A DNA stretch of 64,000 bases from JAAYEL01 sp964345835 (GTDB taxonomy: Bacteria; Bacillota; Clostridia; Tissierellales; Peptoniphilaceae): positions 97,575 through 161,574 of the forward strand of contig CAYFSL010000001.1 of the NCBI GenBank assembly GCA_964345835.1, given 5' to 3'. Every line of letters begins with the position of its first letter. Within the stretch, counting starts at the first letter, position 1. Below the pieces are notes generated by a model that had not been told where the DNA came from, did not search any database, and was given only the letters and a program-made list of their open reading frames with translations. Both the position numbers and the translations under genes were made by a program. Shown here piece after piece: positions 1 to 8,958 of this stretch.

Positions 1-2045
1 AATCTAATAGTAGGAAGAAATTCCTTTCTATTCTATTGATATTTTTTAATATAGGTATCTTGATATCTATATTTTCTGGCTCTAGTGGAATATATTCACA
101 GCGTATCAAGGACTCTTACAATCTTGCTAACAGCTATTTAGGACCTGGATTTATAGCAAGCAATCTACATTTTATCTTGGAAAAATTGGTAGGTAATATT
201 GGTATATATATTTTGACTGCCGCCAATCTGGTATTTTCTTATATAACCTTTAACGATAAGACCTTTTCAGGCTTAGTCCATGAGATCAGCTACAAGGCTA
301 AAGGAGCAAAAGAGAGGATTGACCAAAAAAGGTTTGAAAGAAAGCAGGAAAAATACTTGCCTGATCCATATGATATTGAGGACGAAGAAACTTTAGTAGA
401 TCAAGATTATGTGGTTGGCCCATCTACTGAACCATCTATAAATTATTATAATCACGATAGTGACTATGGTAATGCCCAGCAAAATCCCCATAATGATGAG
501 GATAATTTGAATGAGGCATCCTATATAGATGAAAGTGATGGACAAATTATACCTGATATTTATATAGACTACAGGAGACCTCCTGTTGAGCTTTTATCTA
601 AGTCATCAGGTAAATTTATGACCGATAGTCAAGAACTCTTAAAGGAAAACGGGAGTAAAATAGTACAGACCCTTGCTAGTTTTGGAATCAATGTTGAGAT
701 TGTTAACATAAATAGTGGGCCTACTGTTACTTCTTATGAGATAAAACCAGAAGCAGGAATAAAGGTTAGTAAAATTGTTAATTTATCAAATGACTTATCA
801 TTATCTTTGGCAACATCAGGCATTAGGATTGAAGCACCAATTCCTGGTAAGCCCTATGTCGGAATAGAAGTTCCTAATAGGAATAAAGACAGTGTTACAT
901 TGAGGGACCTAATAGTTCAAGGTGACTTTGATGTAGAGGATAATGATTTGACAGTTGCATTAGGTAAGGATTTATTTGGCAAACCTATCTATGCGAAAAT
1001 AAACGAAATGCCCCATATGTTAATTGCCGGAGCGACAGGTTCTGGTAAATCAGTCTGCATAAATACCATCATAATGAGTCTACTTTTTAAGTATTCTCCC
1101 GACGATGTTGAATTTATCATGATTGACCCTAAGAGGGTTGAATTAAGCGTCTATAATGGTATTGCCCACTTGAAAGGCAGGAAGGTTGTATATGATCCAT
1201 TAAGGGCTACAAATTCTCTTGAATATGCAGTTAGAGAGATGGTTGACAGATATGAGAAATTTGCCAAGACTAAGGTTAGGGATATAACTTCCTACAATGA
1301 CAATATAATGAGAAAAGGGATTAAGAAAATGCCTTATCTTGTCGTTATCGTTGATGAACTTTCTGATTTGATGATGGAGTCATCAAAGGAAGTAGAAAAC
1401 CATATAACCAGGTTGGCGCAGATGGGAAGGGCTGCTGGTGTCCACTTGATAATTGCAACCCAAAGACCTAGTGTTGATGTTATTACAGGTGTTATAAAGG
1501 CTAATATTCCATCAAGGATATCATTTCAAGTGTCATCTGCTATTGATTCAAGGACTATCATTGATATGGCAGGAGCTGAAAAGCTCTTAGGAAAGGGAGA
1601 CATGCTTTATTATCCAGCTAAATTCCCTAAGCCTGTAAGACTGCAGGGTGCCTTTGTCAACGATGGTGAAGTTGAAAGGGTGGTAGCCTACATCAAGGAC
1701 CAAAATGAACCAGTAAAAACTGACCAAGATTTCAACAAGGCGATTGAGACAAAGAAAAATGGAGCATCTAGCGGGTTAGAAGAGGAAGATGAGCTTTTAG
1801 AAGAGGCTATTGAATTTGTAATCCGCGAACAACAAGGTTCTATTTCAGCTATCCAAAGAAGATTTGGGGTAGGCTATAGTAGGGCTGGAAGAATAATTGA
1901 TCAAATGGAAAAGCTCGGTATAGTTGGAAAACATGAGGGAAGTAAACCGAGGAAGATATTGAAAGATATGTCTTACTTAACTCAAAAAGAAATGCAAGAA
2001 GAGGATGAAATTAATGAAGATATTGAGGATGAATATAGCGAATAA
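1..2045 (+). CDS. ftsK: DNA translocase FtsK/SpoIIIE (5' partial)
   Basis: Membrane-anchored dsDNA motor that pumps chromosome ends through the division septum. The frame is open to the window edge, so the start lies upstream; the visible N-terminus has hydrophobic membrane segments (to about base 250), then a short acidic linker (about 340-560). The motor has Walker A GATGSGKS at 1029-1052 and a Walker B ending in VDELSDLMM near 1350-1374. A winged-helix gamma domain, which in the family reads KOPS/SRS sequences and contacts XerD, spans about 1790-1935. The stretch after Walker A reads AHLKGRKVVYDPLRA where relatives have a form such as PHLxxPVxTDxxxA. The stop overlaps the pgsA start. Family assignment is firm. 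Confidence 0.95.
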   Translation, partial: SNSRKKFLSILLIFFNIGILISIFSGSSGIYSQRIKDSYNLANSYLGPGFIASNLHFILEKLVGNIGIYILTAANLVFSYITFNDKTFSGLVHEISYKAKGAKERIDQKRFERKQEKYLPDPYDIEDEETLVDQDYVVGPSTEPSINYYNHDSDYGNAQQNPHNDEDNLNEASYIDESDGQIIPDIYIDYRRPPVELLSKSSGKFMTDSQELLKENGSKIVQTLASFGINVEIVNINSGPTVTSYEIKPEAGIKVSKIVNLSNDLSLSLATSGIRIEAPIPGKPYVGIEVPNRNKDSVTLRDLIVQGDFDVEDNDLTVALGKDLFGKPIYAKINEMPHMLIAGATGSGKSVCINTIIMSLLFKYSPDDVEFIMIDPKRVELSVYNGIAHLKGRKVVYDPLRATNSLEYAVREMVDRYEKFAKTKVRDITSYNDNIMRKGIKKMPYLVVIVDELSDLMMESSKEVENHITRLAQMGRAAGVHLIIATQRPSVDVITGVIKANIPSRISFQVSSAIDSRTIIDMAGAEKLLGKGDMLYYPAKFPKPVRLQGAFVNDGEVERVVAYIKDQNEPVKTDQDFNKAIETKKNGASSGLEEEDELLEEAIEFVIREQQGSISAIQRRFGVGYSRAGRIIDQMEKLGIVGKHEGSKPRKILKDMSYLTQKEMQEEDEINEDIEDEYSE

Positions 2046-2565
2046 GCTTACCTTATTAAGGTTATTTTTAGTTCCAGTATTTATAATTTCTTACGAGATA
2101 TACGGGGTTAATAGTCTAGTTCCTGGTCTGATTTTTGTCTTGACGGCAGCAACTGACTTCTTCGATGGTTATCTTGCAAGGAAATATGACCTGGTTACTA
2201 CTTTTGGTAAGTTTATGGATCCGCTTGTAGATAAAGTCTTAACCCAGGCAGGATTTATTTTGCTAACAAGCAGTGGTCATATTCCTGCATGGACAGTAAT
2301 TGTAATTATTTTTAGAGAATTACTAATCACAGGCTTGAGGACCCTAGCTGCTTCAAACAATGTCACCATAGCTGCATCTGTATATGGCAAGCTAAAAACA
2401 GTATCACAATTTGTAGCCATAACTGCATTTCTTCTAAAGGGTAGTTTAAATATTCCAAGTTTAGTACTTGATATCTTGCTATACATTTCTGTAGCAATGA
2501 CCATTATTTCTGGTATAGACTACCTATATAAAAACAAAGAGGTTTTAGATTTAGATAATATGTAG
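2029..2565 (+). CDS. pgsA: CDP-diacylglycerol--glycerol-3-phosphate 3-phosphatidyltransferase
   Basis: Integral membrane enzyme making phosphatidylglycerophosphate from CDP-diacylglycerol and glycerol-3-phosphate, the committed step to phosphatidylglycerol and cardiolipin. The full CDP-alcohol phosphotransferase motif D-x2-DG-x2-AR-x8-G-x3-D-x3-D is present at residues 43-68, with several hydrophobic helices around it. 178 aa is normal. I chose the ATG at 2029 because MNIANKLTLLR matches the usual family N-terminus; an in-frame ATG at 2005 would add eight residues. The gene overlaps the end of ftsK by 17 bases and stops just before the recA ribosome-binding site. The cinA gene found between pgsA and recA in Bacillus is absent. 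Confidence 0.93.
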   Translation: MNIANKLTLLRLFLVPVFIISYEIYGVNSLVPGLIFVLTAATDFFDGYLARKYDLVTTFGKFMDPLVDKVLTQAGFILLTSSGHIPAWTVIVIIFRELLITGLRTLAASNNVTIAASVYGKLKTVSQFVAITAFLLKGSLNIPSLVLDILLYISVAMTIISGIDYLYKNKEVLDLDNM

Positions 2566-2573
2566 GAGGTGAT
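2564..2573 (+). promoter_or_regulatory. Extended Shine-Dalgarno of recA
   Basis: AGGAGGTGAT is an essentially perfect complement to the 3' end of 16S rRNA. It overlaps the only nearby GTG (2569-2571), which therefore cannot be a properly spaced start. The codon at the expected distance, four bases after the last paired base, is ATC at 2578. Confidence 0.75.
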
Positions 2574-2577
2574 TTTT

Positions 2578-3633
2578 ATCGCAAGTATAAATATAAGTGA
2601 TGCAGATAAAAAGAAAGCTTTAGATTTAGCTCTATCAAAGATTGAAAAAACCTACGGTAAAGGATCCATTATGGTTCTAGGGGATTCTCCTAAAGAAGAA
2701 ATTGGAAGTATCCCAACAGGAGCAATCAATCTAGATATAGCTTTAGGTATAGGAGGCCTTCCTAGAGGAAGGATAGTAGAGATATATGGGCCAGAGTCAT
2801 CAGGAAAGACCACCCTTGCTTTGCATTGTATAGCAGAGGCTCAAAAGGCAGGTGGGGTAGCGGCTTTCGTCGATGCTGAGCACGCCCTAGATGTTTATTA
2901 TGCTAAGAACCTAGGAGTAGACATAGATAATGTCATCCTTTCTCAACCAGATACAGGAGAGCAGGCTTTGGCAATTACTGAAGCTCTAGTAAGGTCAAAT
3001 GCTGTAGATATTATTGTAGTAGACTCTGTGGCAGCCCTAGTACCAAGAGCAGAAATAGAAGGTGACATGGGTGATACACATGTCGGTCTATTAGCTAGGT
3101 TAATGAGTCAAGCCCTTAGAAAGCTTACAGCAATTGTTGCCAAGTCAAATACAACAGTAGTATTTTTGAACCAATTGAGACAAAAAATTGGAGTTATGTT
3201 TGGTAACCCGGAAACTACTACAGGTGGAGTTGCCCTTAAATTCTACTCAAGTGTGAGAATTGAGATTAGAAGAGGAGAGCAGATAAAAGAAGGGGACAAT
3301 GTTATAGGGAACAAGACTAGGGTTAAAGTTGTAAAAAACAAGGTTGCCCCACCATTTAAAAATGTTGAATTTGATATTATGTATGGGACAGGTATCTCTA
3401 AAACAGGCACGATACTAGACCAGGCAGTTTCAATGGATATCATTGAGAAGGCAGGTTCATGGTATAGCTATAATGGTGAAAGACTTGGCCAAGGAAGGGA
3501 GAGAATCAAGGCTTATTTAGATGAAAATCCTGAAGTATTAGCGGAAGTTGAAAATAAAATAAGGCAAGAAATTAACCAATCTCCTAGTCAAGACTCTAAA
3601 GAGGATGAGGGTGAATCCGATTTTATAAAATAA
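2578..3633 (+). CDS. recA: Recombinase RecA, apparent ATC start
   Basis: ATP-dependent strand-exchange protein, also the co-protease that triggers LexA self-cleavage. About 351 aa. Walker A GPESSGKT lies at residues 71-78; the DNA-binding loop region carries QLRQKIGVMFGNPETTTGG; an acidic C-terminal tail is present. No ATG, GTG or TTG sits at a usable distance from the very strong SD: GTG 2569 lies inside the SD, and the next in-frame ATG (2671) falls inside the conserved GKGSIM segment. I place the start at ATC 2578, where an ATG would be expected; a conventional caller would choose GTG 2569. The gene is cotranscribed with ftsK-pgsA, and I see no LexA box in the visible upstream sequence. 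Confidence 0.93.
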   Translation: MASINISDADKKKALDLALSKIEKTYGKGSIMVLGDSPKEEIGSIPTGAINLDIALGIGGLPRGRIVEIYGPESSGKTTLALHCIAEAQKAGGVAAFVDAEHALDVYYAKNLGVDIDNVILSQPDTGEQALAITEALVRSNAVDIIVVDSVAALVPRAEIEGDMGDTHVGLLARLMSQALRKLTAIVAKSNTTVVFLNQLRQKIGVMFGNPETTTGGVALKFYSSVRIEIRRGEQIKEGDNVIGNKTRVKVVKNKVAPPFKNVEFDIMYGTGISKTGTILDQAVSMDIIEKAGSWYSYNGERLGQGRERIKAYLDENPEVLAEVENKIRQEINQSPSQDSKEDEGESDFIK

Positions 3634-3646
3634 TTAGGAGAGAGAG

Positions 3647-5188
3647 ATGATTTTTGTATATATTTTAATCGGCCTTGTTGTGGGAGCAATTATTACTTAT
3701 ATTGTTGTAAGTAATATGAAGAAGGTCGCAGACAGGAATAAGATAAATTCAGCTGAAGAGATTTCACGTAGGATGATAGATGAGGCAAGTTTAGTTGCTG
3801 AAACTAAGAAAAAAGAAGCCTTGCTTGAAGCCAAGGATGAGATTTATAAGTTAAAGCAAGAAATTGAAGAAGATGCTAAAGAACGTAGAAATGAGCTAAA
3901 GAGAAGTGAAAAAAGGCTTCAAAACAAAGAAGAAAATCTTGATAGAAAGAATGATAGGCTGGACAAGAAAAATGACCAACTCAATAAAACTATCAAGAGA
4001 GCAGAAGAGAATGAAGAAAAGACCAGAGAAACTCTTGAAGAGCAAATCCGTGAATTAGAAAGGATTTCTATGTTGACCAGGGAAGAAGCGAAAGAGCTTA
4101 TTGTCAACAAGGTTAGAGAGGACGCTGAACATGATTCTGCTTTAGCAATTAAAGAGTTTGAAGCTAGGACAAAGGAAAAACAAGTCCAACTATCTAGGGA
4201 AATCATTACGACAGCAATACAAAGGTATGCTGCTGATCATGTAGCTGAAAGTACAGTATCGGTAGTAGAACTTCCTAATGACGATATGAAGGGAAGGATA
4301 ATTGGTAGAGAGGGAAGAAATATTAGAGCATTCGAAACTTTAACAGGTGTTGATCTAATAATTGATGACACCCCTGAAGCCGTAGTTCTATCTTCATTTG
4401 ATCCTATAAGAAGGGAAATTGCTAGGATTGCCTTAGAAAAGCTTATGCTTGATGGACGTATCCATCCAACAAGGATTGAAGAACTTGTTGAAAAAGCGAG
4501 AAGAGAGGTAGATGAAAAAATCAAGGAAGCAGGGGAAGAAGCTTGTGAAAGAGCTAAAGTTCACAACATGCATCCTGAATTAGTCAAGGTCCTAGGAAGA
4601 TTGAATTATAGGACATCATATGGACAAAATGTCCTAATGCATTCAGTTGAGTGTGCAAATCTTGCTGGTATGATTGCCCAAGAACTTGGAATTAATCAAA
4701 AAGTGGCAAGAAGAGGGGCCCTACTACATGACCTTGGTAAGGCTATTGACCATGACGTTGATGGAACTCACGTAGAAATAGGGGTTAACCTAGCAAGGAA
4801 GTACAAGGAATCAAAGGAAGTAATCCACTGTATAGAATCTCATCATGGGGATGTTGAATTCTCAAGTCTTGAATCTATGATTGTTCAGGCCTGTGATGCT
4901 ATATCAGCTGCTAGGCCAGGGGCAAGAAGAGAATCACTTCAATCTTATATTCAAAGGCTAGAATCCCTAGAAGCAATAGCAAACTCTTATGATGGCGTTG
5001 AAAAGTCTTTTGCCATTCAAGCGGGTAGAGAGATTAGGATTATGGTTCAACCAGAAAAGATATCAGAAGATAAACTTACAATTTTAGCAAGGGAAATAGC
5101 TCAGAGAATAGAAGAAGAGCTTGAATACCCAGGACAAATAAAGGTTAATATAATCAGGGAAACAAGAACGACTGATTACGCAAAATAA
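3647..5188 (+). CDS. rny: Ribonuclease Y
   Basis: Membrane-anchored endoribonuclease that initiates mRNA decay in Firmicutes. Domain order is typical: one N-terminal transmembrane helix (residues 1-22), a long charged coiled coil (about 25-185), a KH RNA-binding domain with GRIIGREGRNIRAFE near 208-222, and an HD domain with the metal-binding HDLGK near residue 361. Length of 513 aa is normal (about 520). The ATG is preceded by TTAGGAGAGAGAG, a good SD. It follows recA by 13 bases and closes the ftsK-pgsA-recA-rny run, a conserved Firmicutes order. Confidence 0.95.
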   Translation: MIFVYILIGLVVGAIITYIVVSNMKKVADRNKINSAEEISRRMIDEASLVAETKKKEALLEAKDEIYKLKQEIEEDAKERRNELKRSEKRLQNKEENLDRKNDRLDKKNDQLNKTIKRAEENEEKTRETLEEQIRELERISMLTREEAKELIVNKVREDAEHDSALAIKEFEARTKEKQVQLSREIITTAIQRYAADHVAESTVSVVELPNDDMKGRIIGREGRNIRAFETLTGVDLIIDDTPEAVVLSSFDPIRREIARIALEKLMLDGRIHPTRIEELVEKARREVDEKIKEAGEEACERAKVHNMHPELVKVLGRLNYRTSYGQNVLMHSVECANLAGMIAQELGINQKVARRGALLHDLGKAIDHDVDGTHVEIGVNLARKYKESKEVIHCIESHHGDVEFSSLESMIVQACDAISAARPGARRESLQSYIQRLESLEAIANSYDGVEKSFAIQAGREIRIMVQPEKISEDKLTILAREIAQRIEEELEYPGQIKVNIIRETRTTDYAK

Positions 5189-5201
5189 AATTTTATAAAA
5201 T

Positions 5202-5256
5202 AAAGAAGCCTATATTTTAGGAGCAGTATGCAAACCTAACTTATACGGGCTTCTTT
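5202..5256 (+). terminator. Terminator after rny
   Basis: A long imperfect hairpin: AAAGAAGCC (5202-5210) pairs with GGCTTCTTT (5248-5256), and inside it TTAGG (5217-5221) pairs with CCTAA (5235-5239). The right arm runs into a T-rich tail. It separates the recA operon from the permease gene. Confidence 0.75.
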
Positions 5257-5438
5257 TTATTTACCATATATTTTATAGATAATTATTTATTAAAAGCTAT
5301 GTTACAGATTTTGAAATAAAATTTTCTTATGAGAATAATTTGTTATTAAAATAATTTATATATGGAAATTTTTTCCTTGTAATGATAAAATATAATTGGT
5401 TGGAAGTTATTATAGGAATAATTAATAGGAGGAAATTA

Positions 5439-6827
5439 ATGACAGGCGTTCCATTTTTAATCGTATTTGTACTTGCGATTGTAGTAATGATACTTTTAAT
5501 TAGCAAGTATAACATTCACGCATTTTTATCTATTTTGCTAATCTCAGTAGTACTAGGTTTGATAGGGGGAATCCCTCTTAACGACATAGTTGCAGAAGAT
5601 GGTACTACTACCAAGGGGATAGCAAGTGTAGTTGGAGAAGGTTTTTCAGGCACATTCTCTAGTATCGGTATTGTAATTATTTTCGGTGCCTTGATAGGAA
5701 CCATCCTTGAAAAAACTGGTGCTGCAATTAAGCTTTCAGACATGGTTATAAAGTTAGTGGGTAAAAAACATCCAGACTTGGCAATCATGCTTATGGGTTG
5801 GGTTGTATCTATTCCAGTTTTCTGTGACTCAGGATTTGTTATCCTAAACCCAATTAGAAAGGCAATGGTTAAGAGAACAAATGTGTCTGGTGTAACCATG
5901 GCAACAGCTCTTTCAGTTGGTCTATATGCATCTCACGTATTTATCCCACCTACACCAGGTCCAATAGCTGCAGCAGCGACTTTAGGAGTTGGTGACTACC
6001 TATTGACAGTTATGCTTTTTGGTACCATTGCATCAATCCCAGCAATGATAGGTGGTTTACTTTATGCTAGACATATTGGTAAAAAAATCAAATCAAGCGA
6101 AGATATTAACCTAGAAGAAGACGTAAAAACATATGAAGAACTTGTAGCAGAGTATGGAGAGCTTCCATCAGGATTTATGTCTCTTGCTCCAATTATAGTT
6201 CCTATAATCCTAATGGCCTTATCAAATATTTCTAAGATATTAAAGTGGTCAGGAGCAGCAAGCAATGTCATAGTATTCTTAGGTACCCCTATAATAGCTT
6301 TAGCGGTAGGTGTTATCTTTGCTATATTTATATTAGTTCAAAAGAATTCCTTCAAAGACTTATATGAACATACTCAAAGTACTCTAAAGGTTGCTGGACC
6401 AATCTTATTTGTAACAGCAGCTGGTGGAGTTTTAGGAAAGGTAATTGCAAATACAAGTCTAGTCGAATTTATCACTGAAAATGCCAATATTTTCCAATCT
6501 ATAGGTATTTTCTTCCCATTCATCATAGCAGCTATTCTTAAGAGTGCCCAAGGTTCCTCTACTGTTGCAATTACAACAGCAGCGGGTATCCTTGCTCCAT
6601 TGTTACCAGCCCTAGGCTTTACAACTCCAGCTCATGCAGCTCTTGTAGTAATAGCTATTGGTGCAGGTGCCATGACAGTATCTCATGCTAATGACTCATA
6701 CTTCTGGGTTGTAACTAACTTTGGTGGAATGACTCCTGAACAAGGTTATAAGACTCAAACAATGGCGACATTAGTTGAAGGTGTATGCTCTATGATAGGG
6801 GTATTTATAATATCATTATTTATATAG
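5439..6827 (+). CDS. GntP-family permease (probable glycerate/gluconate uptake)
   Basis: Polytopic membrane transporter of the gluconate:H+ symporter family, 462 aa and hydrophobic throughout, with family-typical segments such as GFSGTFSSIGIVIIFGALIG and the glycine/proline-rich HVFIPPTPGPIAAAA. The start is set by AGGAGG at 5427-5432, six bases before the ATG at 5439; an in-frame ATG at 5382 lacks this signal. A TATAAT-like -10 lies at 5391-5396. The next gene, 26 bases on, is a glycerate kinase, so the likely substrate is D-glycerate or a related sugar acid rather than gluconate. That substrate is inference from context. Confidence 0.88.
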   Translation: MTGVPFLIVFVLAIVVMILLISKYNIHAFLSILLISVVLGLIGGIPLNDIVAEDGTTTKGIASVVGEGFSGTFSSIGIVIIFGALIGTILEKTGAAIKLSDMVIKLVGKKHPDLAIMLMGWVVSIPVFCDSGFVILNPIRKAMVKRTNVSGVTMATALSVGLYASHVFIPPTPGPIAAAATLGVGDYLLTVMLFGTIASIPAMIGGLLYARHIGKKIKSSEDINLEEDVKTYEELVAEYGELPSGFMSLAPIIVPIILMALSNISKILKWSGAASNVIVFLGTPIIALAVGVIFAIFILVQKNSFKDLYEHTQSTLKVAGPILFVTAAGGVLGKVIANTSLVEFITENANIFQSIGIFFPFIIAAILKSAQGSSTVAITTAAGILAPLLPALGFTTPAHAALVVIAIGAGAMTVSHANDSYFWVVTNFGGMTPEQGYKTQTMATLVEGVCSMIGVFIISLFI

Positions 6828-6853
6828 TTTAGAAAAAGGAAAAGAGAAGATTT

Positions 6854-8080
6854 ATGAAGCTTAGAGATGATGCTAAAATAATAATAGAAGAAACAATTAA
6901 ATCCGTATTACCTGACAGGGCGGTGAAAAATGCCTTAGACAATATAGATTTTTCAGCGGATAGAATTATCCTTGTATCTATAGGTAAGGCTGCTTGGACC
7001 ATGGCGAAAGCCTCTCATGATATATTGGGAGATAAAATTACAAGAGGAATTGTAATTACTAAGTATGGCCATATTGAGTCCGACCTAGCTGGTATTGAAA
7101 TGTATGAAGCTGGTCATCCAATATCTGATGATAATAGCTATAAGGCCACAGAAAGAGCCTTGGAAATGGTTTCTGACCTAGCGGAAAATGATCTAGTTTT
7201 ATTTTTAGTATCAGGTGGGGGATCAGCCTTATTTGAGAGTCCACTTATTGATAAAGAAAAGCTAGAGAAACTCAACAAAGACCTCTTGGCATCTGGCGCT
7301 AATATTCAAGAGATTAATACTATTAGAAAAAGGTTATCAAGCGTAAAAGCTGGTAAATTTGCTAAAGTATGTTCTCCAGCAAGAATAGAAGCAATAGTTC
7401 TAAGCGATGTGATAGGGGACCCTCTAGATGTTATTGCGTCAGGGCCTGCATACCCAGACCTTTCAACCAGCCAAGATGCACTTAATATCATAGAAAAATA
7501 CTCTATTGTAATTGACAAGGAAATAGAAGATCTACTTAAAAAAGAAGGCCCTAAAACTATAGATAACGCTAGACATCAAATAACGGGAAGTGTCAGGGAG
7601 CTTGTAGAAAATGCCGAACAAACAGCTAGAAAGCTTGGCTATGAAACCCTTATACTAACTGATGAATTATCCTGCATAGCTAAAGAAGCTGGTTCCTTTT
7701 TAGGATCAATGGGGAAATACTATAAGGACAGAGGCCCCCTAGCTATTATAGCGGGTGGGGAAACGACTGTTGAACTTACAGGTGGCGGAAAAGGTGGAAG
7801 AAACCAAGAAATAGCCCTAGCAGCAGCAGATAAGATTTCAGGTCTAGATAATGTAGTAGTTTTCAGCGTAGGATCTGATGGGACGGATGGACCAACAGAT
7901 GCAGCAGGTGGCCTAGTAGATGGAAGTTCTAAGGAAAAAATAGAGAAGGATTCTTATAGGATTTATCAAATACTAAAAGATAACGATTCCTATAATCATT
8001 TAAAAAAAATCGATGGACTTATAATGACTGGACCAACAGGGACTAATGTAAATGATTTTACAGTAGTTCTAATAAAATAA
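6854..8080 (+). CDS. Glycerate 2-kinase (MOFRL/GckA type)
   Basis: Cytoplasmic kinase phosphorylating D-glycerate to 2-phosphoglycerate, feeding lower glycolysis. 408 aa, as usual for this family. An N-terminal DUF4147-type domain carries FLVSGGGSALFE near residue 118, and the C-terminal MOFRL domain carries GGETTVELTGGGKGGRNQE near residue 300 and SVGSDGTDGPTDAAGG. Purine-rich GGAAAAGAGAAGA precedes the ATG. It forms a two-gene operon with the GntP-type permease, consistent with uptake followed by phosphorylation of glycerate. Confidence 0.88.
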   Translation: MKLRDDAKIIIEETIKSVLPDRAVKNALDNIDFSADRIILVSIGKAAWTMAKASHDILGDKITRGIVITKYGHIESDLAGIEMYEAGHPISDDNSYKATERALEMVSDLAENDLVLFLVSGGGSALFESPLIDKEKLEKLNKDLLASGANIQEINTIRKRLSSVKAGKFAKVCSPARIEAIVLSDVIGDPLDVIASGPAYPDLSTSQDALNIIEKYSIVIDKEIEDLLKKEGPKTIDNARHQITGSVRELVENAEQTARKLGYETLILTDELSCIAKEAGSFLGSMGKYYKDRGPLAIIAGGETTVELTGGGKGGRNQEIALAAADKISGLDNVVVFSVGSDGTDGPTDAAGGLVDGSSKEKIEKDSYRIYQILKDNDSYNHLKKIDGLIMTGPTGTNVNDFTVVLIK

Positions 8081-8126
8081 TAAAATAGCCTAGAAATGAT
8101 AAAAATCTAATAGGCGCATAATAAGC

Positions 8127-8186
8127 GACCAAGATAGCGAGTTTTTGAAGATGATTAATCTCAACCTTAGAAGGACTATCTTGGTC
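8127..8186 (+). terminator. Terminator after glycerate kinase
   Basis: Perfect 11-bp stem: GACCAAGATAG (8127-8137) with CTATCTTGGTC (8176-8186), followed by CCTTTTATTTA. The 38-base loop is long, as at the rny terminator. It ends the permease-kinase operon. Confidence 0.7.
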
Positions 8187-8286
8187 CTTTTATTTATGTA
8201 CTAACGGATACGAGGTAATGAACTAATCATAAGCTAGATATTTTATAGGATATATTTGTAGCAGGGGCTTGGAAGGTCTTCACAGT

Positions 8287-8318
8287 TTTTGTCACAAAAT
8301 AATAATTTTGTGACAAAA
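8287..8318. repeat. Perfect 14-bp inverted repeat, nested palindromes
   Basis: TTTTGTCACAAAAT (8287-8300) and ATTTTGTGACAAAA (8305-8318) are exact reverse complements separated by AATA. Each arm is itself nearly symmetrical (TTTTGT-N-ACAAAA, centres 8293 and 8312), so this could be a stable hairpin or two operator half-sites 19 bases apart. No gene immediately follows it. Confidence 0.7.
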
Positions 8319-8729
8319 GAGATGTGTTTTTCTCGAAATTAATAAAAACCTGCAAAGTATGCTATGGACATGCTTTCACGACGTTTACCCTTGGTTGTAT
8401 ATATTTTTTAAGGCAATTGTTCTAAATGATAATTATTGATATGCCTTTTTCTCATCTTTCTTTTTATTGTAAAGCTTCCGTTTTTTATAATTGTCTAGAG
8501 CTTTAATTTAATATGCTGCTCTACACTTTTGAGAGTTTACTTTATTCTTTAATTCTTAATAACAATCCTTTTTATTATTTATTTTAATTCAGACTTACTT
8601 TTTATAGCTTACTTTCCAGAGGTTCATTTTTATTAACTAAACTATTTGTCAAGGCTGTTACATTACGCTTTTCTTTTTATTAACTTGTATTTTCGCTCCT
8701 TTCATGTGACAATAGTAGTCTAAAATGCA

Positions 8730-8772
8730 AAAATCCCAAATAAGGCCTAAAATGCCCCCTATTTGAGATTTT
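8730..8772 (-). terminator. Hairpin, likely terminator of the COG2426 gene
   Basis: A 13-position stem with one mismatch (8730-8742 with 8760-8772). On the minus strand the distal arm continues into GGGATTTTTGC, a U-tract as expected downstream of the minus-strand gene ending at 8959. It is almost 190 bases from that stop, so assignment is tentative. Confidence 0.45.
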
Positions 8773-8958
8773 AATGTTTAGACATACAAATATATGGATT
8801 AGTAGTGTTAAATCGATTTAAGAGGGATATATAGCCCCTCTTTTAAGTGAATGAAGACTCATGTTTCATCTAACTTATTATTTGTCCAAAATAGCTAATA
8901 TTCTTTAAAATAGGTTATTTATATTTAAATATATAAAGGTCTAGATAAATTATTTCAT

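Larger units (their letters stand above)
8187..8958. other. Gene-poor AT-rich gap
   Basis: About 770 bases with no ORF I would call a gene on either strand. Contents: a perfect 14-bp inverted repeat at 8287-8318, a long T-rich stretch (8400-8700), a mismatched hairpin at 8730-8772 and a small GC-richer hairpin (AAGAGGG 8820-8826 with CCCTCTT 8836-8842). Minus-strand translation between about 8240 and 8400 gives short peptide-like stretches broken by stops and frame changes, which could be a decayed gene or a non-coding repeat. I recognise no family. Confidence 0.5.

Noticed and set aside
2569..2571. GTG as the recA start
   Set aside because: It overlaps the AGGAGG core of the SD, leaving no spacing. 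Kept only as the conventional alternative.
8240..8400. Minus-strand peptide-like stretches as a transposase pseudogene
   Set aside because: Short, interrupted by stops and frame changes, and I cannot identify a family. Left as part of the unassigned gap.
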